From positions 1 to 12,622 of the forward strand of contig JAICHN010000106.1 of assembly GCA_025924845.1 (NCBI GenBank): a DNA stretch of 12,622 bases, in the 5' to 3' direction. Each line of letters begins with the position of its first letter. The stretch's first letter is position 1. Positions 1 to 6,327 of this stretch are shown one piece after another. The notes under the pieces are model-generated. The model was not told the DNA's origin, ran no database searches, and saw only the letters and a list, made by a program, of their open reading frames with translations. The DNA is from Chloroflexota bacterium. GTDB lineage: Bacteria; Chloroflexota; UBA5177; JANWHV01. Both the position numbers and the translations under genes were made by a program.

Positions 1-1259
1 CCAAGATCGGACGCTACCGCCCCGAGATTGCCCAGTACGACGGCGATGCCCCGCCGGTCCTCCAACGTCCGGTGCAGCGCCAGGGCCTCCTCATACAGGA
101 CCACCGCCCGCCCGTGATCGCCCTGGACGTTTGTCAGGTTCCCGGCCCCGGCCAGCACCCGCGCGCGAACCACCGGTGAGCCGCCTCCGCCTGCCAGCGC
201 CTCCTCCAGCCGGCGCCGTCCCTCGCTCAGGTAGCCACGCGTGAGCCAGAAGCGCCATAGCGACCCCGCCAGCCGCAGCCCTTGTTCAGCGTCATCGCAT
301 TCCTGCGTCCAAGAGAGCGCCGCCCGCAGGTTGTCATACTCGACCTCCAGCCTGCCCAGCCACTCCCCCTGGTCCGGCCCTCGCAGCCGGGGTGCTGCTT
401 CCTCGGCCAGCACCACGTACCAGGCTAGATGCCGGTCCCGCACGCCCGCGCCTCCGCCCTCGGCGGTCAGCCGCTCGGCCGCATACTCCCGCACCGGCTC
501 CAGCAGCGCGTACCGTCCCTCCCCATCGCTCTCCTGCAGCCCCACCAGCGACTTGGCCACCAGGCCCCCCAGCAGCCCCGGCAGCGGCCAGCCCTCAAGG
601 GCCGCACCGCCGCACACCGCCTCCGCCCCGCCCAGCGCCCAGCCCCCCGCGAACACCGACAAGCGCCCCAACAGCAACCGCTCCGGCCGCCCCAGCAGGT
701 CGTAGCTCCAATCCAGCGTCGCCCGCAGGGTCTGCTGCCGAGCCGCCGCGTCCCGCGGCCCGTCCGCCAGCACTCCAAGACTCCGCTCCAGTCGCGCCAG
801 GATCTCCCCCAGCGGGAGGCTCCCCGCCCGCGCCGCTGCCAATTCGATGGCCAGGGGAATCCCACTCCGCTCGCGGCAGATTCGCACCACGGTCGCCGCA
901 TTCCCCGCGCTCAACGTGAAGTCCGAGCGGCATGCCCGTGCCCGCTCCACGAACAGTCGCACCCCCTCATACTCCGCCAAGGTCGCCGGTGCTTGCTCGC
1001 CGGCCGGGGGCAACACCAGCGAGGGCACCCGGTAGCTCATCTCACCCCTCATGCCCAGCCGCTCGCGGCTGGTGGCCAGCAGTTGTAGGCGCGGACAACT
1101 CCCCAACAACCCTGCCGCCAGTTCCGCGCAGGCTGCAGACAACTGCTCGCAATTGTCCAGTACCAGCAGGAGGCGCTTGTCCTGCAGGTAACCAGTCAGC
1201 GTCTCCAGGGTGCCGCGGCCCGGTTCCTCGCGCAGCCCCAATGCCCTGGCCACCGCCTG
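1..1259 (-). pseudogene. C-terminal part of frameshifted NB-ARC/TPR regulator (partial at left edge)
   Basis: This is the downstream part of the regulator that starts at 2311, read in a different frame. The minus-strand frame whose codons occupy 1257-1259, 1254-1256 and so on stays open to the window edge. It gives a normal NB-ARC continuation: QAVARALGLREEPGR, a Walker B stretch LLLVLDNCEQL near 1140-1165, ATSRERLG, and IPLAIELAAARAG. TPR-like helices follow toward position 1 (EGRRRLEEALAG, RAVVLYEEALALHRTLED). The upstream frame reads GLAGRRWPGHWG instead of the expected GLAGQAVARALG, so one base appears to be missing near 1260-1265. A sequencing error would make this an intact gene; a real deletion would leave this part untranslated unless it reinitiates. 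In intact relatives this half binds and hydrolyses ATP and senses ligands or partners. The C-terminus lies outside the window. Confidence 0.8.
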
Positions 1260-2311
1260 CCGGCCAAGCCCGGGTCGGCGAGGGCCGCAAGCTCCACCAG
1301 CCAGGCCCCGTCCGCGTAGCCCTCCAACAACTCAGCTGCCGCCGCCAGTGCCAACCTGGTCTTGCCGACGTCCCCCGCTCCCACCAGCGTCACTAATGGC
1401 GCCTGGCGCAGCAATTCCCCCACCGCTGCCAGCTCCAGCTCCCGCCCCACGAAGCTGCTCAATTGCGGCGGCAGGTTGGTCGGCGGCACGACCGGAGACC
1501 GCAAGGGTGGGAAGGCGGCGAGCCGAAGCGGGTGCAAGACCTGGTAGATGGGCTGTGGTCGTTCCACCACGCTCAGCGGGTGCCGACCTACCTCACGCAG
1601 CCGCAACCCCTCGGGCAGGGCGCCCTGCACTTCGTTCACGGTAGCCTGGGTCACCAGGATCTGGCCGGGGTGGCCCAGTCGGGCCAGCCGCGCCGTCCGC
1701 TGCCGGGCCGGGCCGGCGTAGTCGCCGGCGCCCGGCGACGCCCAGCCGATATGCAGCGCCAGGCAGATCGGCAGTGCCTGCTCGCCCAGCGCCTGCTGCA
1801 GGGCGCAAGCGGCCGTCAGGGCGTCGCCGATACGGGGGAAGATGCACACCGCTCCGTCTGGACCGTCCGGGGAGTCCACCGTTCGCCCCCCATGTCGCGG
1901 CACCACCTGCCGCAGTGCCAGAGCCAGTCGCGAGTGCATGTGCCCCAGCGCTGGCGGGCGCTCAAGCTGGGGCGCGGGGACGGACACCGGCGCGCAGACG
2001 AGGAAGGTGAGGACTCCGGCCGGCGGCGAGGGCGCCGGCTGCGGGACGGGGGGACCGGCTCGTGCCGCCTCGCGGCAGGCGGCCGACAGGTGATCACGCT
2101 CAGAAGGCGCCAGGCCTAGGGCATCGGCCAGGGCGCCCACCAGCAAGTCGAGCGTGGCCCGCCGCGGCAGGTAGCCTCGTCCCGCCTCCAGATTGCTAAT
2201 CGTGGTAACGCTCACTCCGGCCCGCTCGGCCAGGGACTCCTGGGTAAGCTCGGCGCACTTGCGGCTGCGCACGAGCAGGGCGCCGAGTGGGTTGCGTCCT
2301 GCAGTCGCCAA
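1196..2311 (-). CDS. N-terminal part of HTH / cyclase-like / NB-ARC transcriptional regulator (frameshifted)
   Basis: The protein has 371 residues from a TTG start; no ATG fits upstream of the HTH. Residues about 10-62 form an XRE-type helix-turn-helix (ELTQESLAERAGVSVTTISN). Residues about 100-262 resemble a class III nucleotide cyclase domain: GHPGQILVTQAT and LREVGRHPL are typical. The usual FTDIEGST metal-binding segment is replaced by LVCAPVSVP, so catalysis is unlikely. After the linker PPTNLPPQLSSFVGRE comes an NB-ARC P-loop, GAGDVGKT at 311-318, where D replaces the common G but the GxxxxGKT pattern survives. After about residue 350 the frame drifts (RRWPGHWGCARN) and stops at 1196, while the true continuation lies in another frame. 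The gene is divergent from the monooxygenase at 2550. Its family comprises cytoplasmic transcription regulators; the target is unknown, and the neighbouring monooxygenase is an obvious candidate. Confidence 0.8.
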   Translation of the reverse strand: MATAGRNPLGALLVRSRKCAELTQESLAERAGVSVTTISNLEAGRGYLPRRATLDLLVGALADALGLAPSERDHLSAACREAARAGPPVPQPAPSPPAGVLTFLVCAPVSVPAPQLERPPALGHMHSRLALALRQVVPRHGGRTVDSPDGPDGAVCIFPRIGDALTAACALQQALGEQALPICLALHIGWASPGAGDYAGPARQRTARLARLGHPGQILVTQATVNEVQGALPEGLRLREVGRHPLSVVERPQPIYQVLHPLRLAAFPPLRSPVVPPTNLPPQLSSFVGRELELAAVGELLRQAPLVTLVGAGDVGKTRLALAAAAELLEGYADGAWLVELAALADPGLAGRRWPGHWGCARNRAAAPWRR

Positions 2312-2355
2312 TGTCCGCCACCCCCTGCCCGCGCCCTGCCGTCCCCCGGACCACG

Positions 2356-2373
2356 TTGTCGCGCCCGCGACAA
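2356..2373. promoter_or_regulatory. 18-bp palindrome in divergent intergenic region (candidate operator)
   Basis: TTGTCGCG-CC-CGCGACAA is a perfect inverted repeat with 8-bp arms and a 2-bp centre. It lies 45 bp upstream of the regulator start and about 100 bp upstream of the monooxygenase -10 box. A symmetric site of this length between divergent genes is typical of a dimeric repressor operator. Which protein binds it is not known. Confidence 0.5.
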
Positions 2374-2471
2374 TGCCTGTGAGCGTAGCACAGAGTACAC
2401 GGCCCGACCATCAGGCGATACACTGCGATGTCCCGCTCAGTCGGGTCCTCATGTATGACGAGGCACCGCTG

Positions 2472-2477
2472 TATAAT
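2472..2477 (+). promoter_or_regulatory. Candidate -10 box for the monooxygenase gene
   Basis: A perfect TATAAT lies 72 bp upstream of the chosen ATG at 2550. No good -35 hexamer is found 16-18 bp upstream (TCATGT at 17 bp), so the promoter may need an activator, or the match may be chance in otherwise GC-rich DNA. Confidence 0.4.
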
Positions 2478-2549
2478 GAACGCTGCCCAACCACTGATCA
2501 GTTCCCCGATCAACCCGATCGCCGGCATGCAGCGGAAAGCTTGCGCGCC

Positions 2550-4061
2550 ATGTCAGAAACGCACACACTGACCGGATCCCACGCCGAATCCGGCGCGCAA
2601 ACGCCGGAACATTTCGACGTGCTGATCGTCGGCGCGGGCATCTCCGGCGTCGGCGCGGCCTATCATCTCACCGAGCAATGCCCCGGGACCACATTCGTAG
2701 TGCTTGAAAGTCTGGCAAGCTACGGCGGCACCTGGCTGACGCACCGCTATCCCGGCATCCGCTCCGACAGCGACCTCTACACCTATGGCTACCGATTCAA
2801 GCCCTGGACCAGCGCGCCCATCGCCTCGGCTGCCGAGATCCTCAAGTACATGGGCGAGGTGATCGAAGAGAACGGCCTGGGCCGGCATATTCGCTACCAC
2901 CACCGAATCGACTCGGCCCGCTGGTCCAGCCACGAGCAGCGTTGGACGATCGAGGCGACGCGGACCGACACGGCCGAGGCGGTCCGCGTCACCGCCAATT
3001 TCCTGTGGATGTGCCAGGGCTACTACCGCCACGCGCCAGGCTACACGCCGCGGTGGACGGCTATGGGGCGCTTTACGGGCACCTTAGTCCATCCCCAGAC
3101 CTGGCCCGAAGACCTGGACTACAAGGGCAAGACGGTGATCGTGATCGGCTCCGGCGCCACCGCCGCGACCCTCATCCCAGCCATCGCCGACCATTGCGCC
3201 CATGTCACCTTGCTGCAGCGTTCGCCGACCTACTACCTCACGGACCGAAACGCCAACGAGTTGGCCGACACGCTTCGCGAATTGGACGTGCCGGAGGAGT
3301 GGATCCACGAGATCGTGCGCCGCAAGATCGTCCACGACCAGGACGTCTTCACGCGTCGCTCGTTGGAGGAGCCTGAAACGGTCAAGCAAGAACTCCTGGC
3401 CGGCATCAGCGCCTTCATTGGCCCGGAAGCGACGGCCGCTCACTTCACGCCGACCTATCGGCCCTGGCGCCAACGAATCGCGGTCGTGCCGGACGGCGAC
3501 ATCTTCCAACGTGTTATGGCCGGCAAGGTCTCGGTGGTCACAGACCACATCGATCGGTTCACCGAAACTAGCATCCTCTTGCAGTCGGGCGCGGCGCTGG
3601 AGGCGGACCTCATTATCACCGCGACCGGCTTCAACCTCAACGTCCTTGGCGATATCGTCATCGCCATTGACGGCGAACCGCTGGAGTTCGCCAATACCGT
3701 CACCTACCGTGGCATGATGTTCACCGGCGTTCCCAACCTGGTCTGGGTGTTCGGCTACTTCCGGGCCAGCTGGACCTTGCGCGCCGATCTGATCGCCGAT
3801 TTCGTCTGTCGCTTGATCAATCATATGAAGCAGCGCCGGGCGCGCAAGGTGACCGTGGCGTTGCGCGCGCAAGACAGGGACATGAAGCTGTCGTCTTGGA
3901 TCGATCCGGAGAACTTCAATCCAGGCTATCTGCTGCGCGGCATGCACCTCTTGCCCAAGCGCGGCGACAAGCCGGAATGGCAGCACACCCAGGACTACTG
4001 GGCTGAGCGCAAGCAGTTTCCCGCCATAGACCTCGACGACGAGGCATTTGTGTACGAATGA
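2550..4061 (+). CDS. EthA-like flavin-containing (Baeyer-Villiger type) monooxygenase
   Basis: The 503-residue protein is close in length to EthA-type enzymes (about 490). These are FAD- and NADPH-dependent monooxygenases that insert one oxygen from O2 into ketones or sulfur compounds. An N-terminal FAD-binding Rossmann motif GAGISGVG follows FDVLIV. GGTW and RYPGIRSDSDLYTYGYRF are highly typical of the family. The Baeyer-Villiger fingerprint FxGxxxHxxxWP is complete (FTGTLVHPQTWP). It is followed by the NADPH Rossmann motif VIGSGATAATL and by ITATGFNLN near the C-terminal third. The frame extends further upstream, but the ATG at 2550 was chosen because family homology begins just after it and GGAAAG (2534-2539) lies upstream. 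No signal peptide is seen, so it is a cytosolic enzyme. The substrate cannot be read from sequence. Unlike mycobacterial ethA it is not beside a TetR gene but beside the broken multidomain regulator. Confidence 0.9.
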   Translation: MSETHTLTGSHAESGAQTPEHFDVLIVGAGISGVGAAYHLTEQCPGTTFVVLESLASYGGTWLTHRYPGIRSDSDLYTYGYRFKPWTSAPIASAAEILKYMGEVIEENGLGRHIRYHHRIDSARWSSHEQRWTIEATRTDTAEAVRVTANFLWMCQGYYRHAPGYTPRWTAMGRFTGTLVHPQTWPEDLDYKGKTVIVIGSGATAATLIPAIADHCAHVTLLQRSPTYYLTDRNANELADTLRELDVPEEWIHEIVRRKIVHDQDVFTRRSLEEPETVKQELLAGISAFIGPEATAAHFTPTYRPWRQRIAVVPDGDIFQRVMAGKVSVVTDHIDRFTETSILLQSGAALEADLIITATGFNLNVLGDIVIAIDGEPLEFANTVTYRGMMFTGVPNLVWVFGYFRASWTLRADLIADFVCRLINHMKQRRARKVTVALRAQDRDMKLSSWIDPENFNPGYLLRGMHLLPKRGDKPEWQHTQDYWAERKQFPAIDLDDEAFVYE

Positions 4062-4209
4062 TCGGGCCGGCGCTGCCTCGGCCGGCACCTTCCGGCGTGT
4101 GATTGAAAACCTTCAAATACTATGTGGCCCGTGCAATCTCGATAAAGGTGCGGACCTTTAGCGGCCCGAACCGAAGGCGTCCACGGGTATTGGATACATC
4201 AACGAAGAA

Positions 4210-4236
4210 GGGGCCTGCGGCGCAGGCCCCTTTCCT
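4210..4236 (-). terminator. Hairpin terminator downstream of the tRNA-Pro fragment
   Basis: GGGGCCTGC (4210-4218) pairs perfectly with GCAGGCCCC (4222-4230) around a 3-nt loop. On the minus strand it is followed by a T-rich stretch (TTCTTCGTT) and lies about 20 nt past the tRNA 3' end, as expected for the original tRNA terminator. On the plus strand it is followed by TTTCCT, so it could also end monooxygenase transcripts coming from 4061. Confidence 0.75.
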
Positions 4237-4250
4237 CCGGTGGACGATAG

Positions 4251-4291
4251 TCGGGGCGAGAGGATTCGAACCTCCGGCCTTCTGAACCCCA
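4251..4291 (-). other. Attachment site: displaced 3' part of tRNA-Pro(GGG)
   Basis: Read on the minus strand, this is the 3' part of a tRNA. It holds the end of an anticodon loop with TGGGG (U33, anticodon GGG, G37), the anticodon 3' stem TCAGA, the variable loop AGGCC, a T arm (GGAGG, loop TTCGAAT, CCTCT with one G-T pair), the acceptor 3' strand CGCCCCG and discriminator A. CCA is not encoded. Beyond position 4292 nothing pairs with TCAGA and no D arm or 5' acceptor strand (CGGGGCG) follows. The homology stops exactly in the anticodon loop, a common crossover region for tyrosine recombinases. I infer that this is an att site with the chromosome on the low-coordinate side and the element on the high-coordinate side. 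The intact tRNA gene should then lie at the far element end. Confidence 0.75.
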
Positions 4292-4305
4292 TTCGGCCCA
4301 GGCTT

Positions 4306-4441
4306 CTGGTAGCTGGTAGTATCTCATGGTAGACCATAGTACATCACCAGAGAAAATAGATCGATACAACCCTTCCTTGGTGGTAACTGGTAGTAGCCCG
4401 TAGTAGGCCGTTTTAGCCCCGTCGTAGTAGTCAAATAGTAG
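4306..4441. repeat. Cluster of GGTAG/GTAGTAG repeats next to the att site (possible integrase arm sites)
   Basis: Short direct repeats crowd this segment: CTGGTAG at 4306-4312 and 4313-4319 in tandem, ATGGTAG at 4326-4332, CTGGTAGTAG at 4387-4396, CGTAGTAGG at 4399-4407, CGTAGTAG at 4423-4430 and ATAGTAG at 4435-4441. All have the same orientation and lie within 150 bp of the tRNA fragment. Arm-type integrase sites or excisionase sites are typically arranged this way. No protein assignment can be made. Confidence 0.5.
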
Positions 4442-4606
4442 TTGGGAACGGCACGGAATCTCTCCGAACACCGGGCTAGGGCACGGCGGTTAGCCGCATC
4501 GTGGGCTGGCCGGGTACGAGGGAACTACCCTACACCCTGGCCGTCCACCGCGTGGTGGACATGCCGCTTGACGTGGCCGGGGGGTGCTGACAACACGATT
4601 GCATAC
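4442..4606. other. Non-coding stretch without recognised features
   Basis: This lies between the repeat cluster and the inverted repeats. I see no open frame with a plausible ribosome site or family similarity, no RNA gene and no clear promoter. A lone TTGACG at 4568-4573 has no matching -10 box. Confidence 0.4.
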
Positions 4607-4712
4607 GCATCCGCGATGCATTATCGTGAGATGTAGATAGTGTGTTCTACGCTGTCGCAGACACGACAAATCGCGGATGCTCTGATTGGCGTCTCGACAT
4701 CCGCGATTTGTC
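4607..4712. repeat. 15-bp perfect inverted repeat plus a third copy of its core
   Basis: GACAAATCGCGGATG at 4665-4679 is mirrored exactly by CATCCGCGATTTGTC at 4698-4712, with an 18-bp spacer. The 10-bp core CATCCGCGAT occurs a third time at 4608-4617, inside the small palindrome GCATC-CGC-GATGC (4607-4619). A further TGTCG/CGACA pair lies at 4653-4668. The set is upstream of the excisionase-like genes and the replication block, so it may be an operator array or iteron-like replication site. The spacer and arm length argue against a simple terminator, and there is no T tract. Confidence 0.6.
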
Positions 4713-4740
4713 TCACGTTTCGGCCGGAGCAAACCAGCCG

Positions 4741-4801
4741 TTGTCGTACATTGTCCGACAAACGAATCATGGCACAGCCTGTTACAGGTGTCAACACCTG
4801 T
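4741..4801. promoter_or_regulatory. Palindromes upstream of the first HTH gene (candidate operators)
   Basis: ACAGGTGT-CA-ACACCTGT at 4784-4801 is a perfect palindrome with 8-bp arms, ending 53 bp before the GTG at 4855. Just upstream, TTGTC-C-GACAA (4751-4761) is symmetric, and TTGTCG (4741-4746) also pairs with CGACAA (4756-4761). Both sites are placed where a regulator of the HTH pair and the replication genes would bind. No convincing -35/-10 pair was found. Confidence 0.45.
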
Positions 4802-4854
4802 CTACACCAATGTCCGTACCGATGGTTGGGCTCTGGCCGGTTGGAGGACAACCG

Positions 4855-5070
4855 GTGAGACCACGAACGACCAACACGAGCGTACCGAAACTCGCGTACT
4901 CCAAACACGAGGCCGCGGCGGTGCTGGGCATCGGCCTGACGACGTTGCACCGCGAGATCGCCGCCGGCCACATCCGACCGGTGCGCTGTCGCAACCGCGT
5001 CATTATCGCAGCGAGCGAGTTACAACGGTTCCTGAATGAACGCGCCGGCGCGGCTCGGCAGGTGTCGTGA
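4855..5070 (+). CDS. Small excisionase-like helix-turn-helix protein
   Basis: The 71-residue protein starts at GTG, chosen because a strong GGAGG (4844-4848) precedes it by 6 nt; an in-frame ATG at 4822 lacks such a site. The body is one MerR/excisionase-like winged helix: LAYSKHEAAAVLGIGLTTLHREIAAGHIRPVRCRNRVIIAASELQ. This fits the HTH_17 pattern of an N-terminal helix-turn-helix followed by a basic hairpin and a residue-selecting SEL-type helix. Its stop codon overlaps the next gene's start (TGATG), so the two are probably translationally coupled. Lying at the att end of the element, it could direct excision (Xis) or regulate the replication block. Family knowledge gives DNA binding only; the exact job is inference. 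Confidence 0.75.
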   Translation: MRPRTTNTSVPKLAYSKHEAAAVLGIGLTTLHREIAAGHIRPVRCRNRVIIAASELQRFLNERAGAARQVS

Positions 5071-5288
5071 TGCCTGCCTCAGCGCGAGCGCACCTGCAAC
5101 CAGTGCCGGACAGCGAGCAACCAGCCGACGCGCCCACCGACGCCGTTTGGCTCACCGTGCCCGAGGCGGCACGCCTCTTGCGCGTGGGTGAGTCGCTGTG
5201 CTGGAAACTAGTTCGGGATCGTGCCATCCCCTCGCGGCGCATCGGCCGCTTGGTCCGTGTGCCGCGATCCGCAGTTGTCCCCGCGTAG
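5070..5288 (+). CDS. Second excisionase-family helix-turn-helix protein
   Basis: The 72-residue protein starts at the ATG that overlaps the preceding stop; a GTG one codon earlier is also possible. After a disordered N-terminus of about 27 residues comes a classic excisionase/HTH_17 domain: WLTVPEAARLLRVGESLCWKLVRDRAIPSRRIGRLVRVPRSAV. The domain ends abruptly at VPA, a few residues before the usual final helix (typically followed by W and a short basic tail), so the protein is slightly short for the family. The two tandem HTH proteins are different in sequence and may bind separate sites. A hairpin follows the stop at 5297-5321. The likely role is DNA bending in excision or regulation of the downstream primase gene. 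Confidence 0.8.
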   Translation: MPASARAHLQPVPDSEQPADAPTDAVWLTVPEAARLLRVGESLCWKLVRDRAIPSRRIGRLVRVPRSAVVPA

Positions 5289-5296
5289 AACGTCAA

Positions 5297-5325
5297 AAGC
5301 CGCCTTGGCGGGAGGCGGCTTCTGA
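5297..5325 (-). terminator. Hairpin between the HTH pair and the primase gene
   Basis: AAGCCGCCT (5297-5305) and AGGCGGCTT (5313-5321) form a 9-bp perfect stem with a 7-nt loop. On the plus strand there is no T tract after it, so it may act as an attenuator or transcript-processing hairpin rather than a full stop. On the minus strand it ends in CTTTTG, a better terminator tail, although no minus-strand gene is seen feeding into it. The strand choice is therefore uncertain. Confidence 0.4.
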
Positions 5326-5403
5326 AGGCGCGGGCTGGATACGATTCGCTCCCGTCAGTGTACCACGCCCGCGTTACGCCCACCTGAATGATGAGGACGT
5401 AGC

Positions 5404-6327
5404 GTGTTAGTAGACAGTAATCTAGTACACATCCCAACCGACTTGCGAGCCCTGCCCAACTGGGTGTGTCACCGCGACAAACAACCGTTCAATCCCCGTA
5501 CCGGCTACGGCAACAGCCACAGTGACCCACGCACCTGGACCACGTTCCCCGAGGCGTACGCCGCCTGGCATCGCGGCTATCACGGCCTGGGCTGCGCGAT
5601 CACCGTGCCCTACGTGGGAATCGACTTCGACCACTGCGTAGATCGTGCCACCGGTGCTATTGACCGCTGGGTAGCCGAGTGGCTGGCCCGCCTGGACAGC
5701 TACAGCGAGTACAGTTTCAGCGGGACCGGCATCCACACCTGGGTACGCGCGGCGCTCGATGCAGCGTGCAAAACGCCTCGGGCCGAACTGTACGGCCGCG
5801 CCCGCTTCTTCACGATGACCGGGAACCGGGTACTGGGCACACCCGCTGCGATTGAGGCGCGACAGGACGTAGTAGACGCGCTGGTAGCGGAATTGCGGCC
5901 CGTGCGCAGCGGCGCGGCGATAACGGAGGTGTGGACCGGGACGGTAGGTGGTAGTCCGGCCACGCTGCGGGAGCGAGCGGCGGCCGGACGTATCCGCCGC
6001 GTCACGCTCTCGTTGCTGGACTCGACTGGAGCGGCCGGCTACGGTTCCGCCAGCGAGGCTGATTCGGCGCTGGCCTGTGCCCTGGTGGGCGCGGGCCTGA
6101 CCGCCGACGAGGTGTTGGCGCTGTTCCTCGACAGCCCACGCGGCGGCGACGCGATACGGCGTAAATCGGCGCGGCATGGGGAGAGCTACCTACGCCGGAC
6201 GGTGGAACACGCGGCGCGGCACGTGGGGCCGGTTCTGGCGCCGCTCGGAGGGTTACGGGTGCGGCTGGGCAACGGCGCCGCTGTGGCGTGGCGGCTGGCC
6301 GGACGGCCGCATGGGGGACAAGTATGA
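5404..6327 (+). CDS. Primase-polymerase of the AEP superfamily (bifunctional DNA primase/polymerase)
   Basis: The 307-residue protein starts at GTG; TGAGGA at 5392-5397 is the likely ribosome site. AEP primase-polymerases on mobile elements make primers and extend DNA to start replication. The N-terminus matches this fold: IPTDLRALPNWVCHR opens it and GIDFDH (residues 72-77, D74 and D76) supplies the metal-binding acidic pair. SFSGTGIH (104-111) carries the conserved histidine, and RFFTMTGN (134-141) is the third motif. These agree with element-borne PrimPols of the NrS-1 type. The C-terminal half (about 190-290) is helical, with DSALACALVGAGLTADEVLALFLDSP resembling the PriCT-like domains found in such proteins. 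It overlaps the helicase gene by 4 bp, as expected for a replication operon. Confidence 0.85.
   Translation: MLVDSNLVHIPTDLRALPNWVCHRDKQPFNPRTGYGNSHSDPRTWTTFPEAYAAWHRGYHGLGCAITVPYVGIDFDHCVDRATGAIDRWVAEWLARLDSYSEYSFSGTGIHTWVRAALDAACKTPRAELYGRARFFTMTGNRVLGTPAAIEARQDVVDALVAELRPVRSGAAITEVWTGTVGGSPATLRERAAAGRIRRVTLSLLDSTGAAGYGSASEADSALACALVGAGLTADEVLALFLDSPRGGDAIRRKSARHGESYLRRTVEHAARHVGPVLAPLGGLRVRLGNGAAVAWRLAGRPHGGQV

Noticed and set aside
392..1088. Long plus-strand frames rich in Pro, Arg and Ala
   Set aside because: They are antisense shadows of the GC-rich regulator, which has clear NB-ARC and TPR homology on the minus strand.
4066..4086. GCCGGC-loop-GCCGGC hairpin just after the monooxygenase stop
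   Set aside because: The stem is only 6 bp and has no T tract; the strong hairpin at 4210-4230 is a better terminator.
3084..4088. 334-codon minus-strand frame
   Set aside because: It lies fully antisense to the intact monooxygenase, whose motifs are complete; its sequence shows no family pattern.
4103..4285. Plus-strand frame ending in GARGFEPPAF
   Set aside because: This is the well-known false peptide read across the antisense of a tRNA T arm; it has no ribosome site.
4306..4441. CRISPR array
   Set aside because: The repeats are 7-10 bp, irregularly spaced and without uniform spacers; no cas gene is present.
4199..4471. Minus-strand frame crossing the tRNA fragment (GRRFESSRPD)
   Set aside because: The peptide is the sense read-through of the tRNA 3' part and of the att repeats, not a gene.
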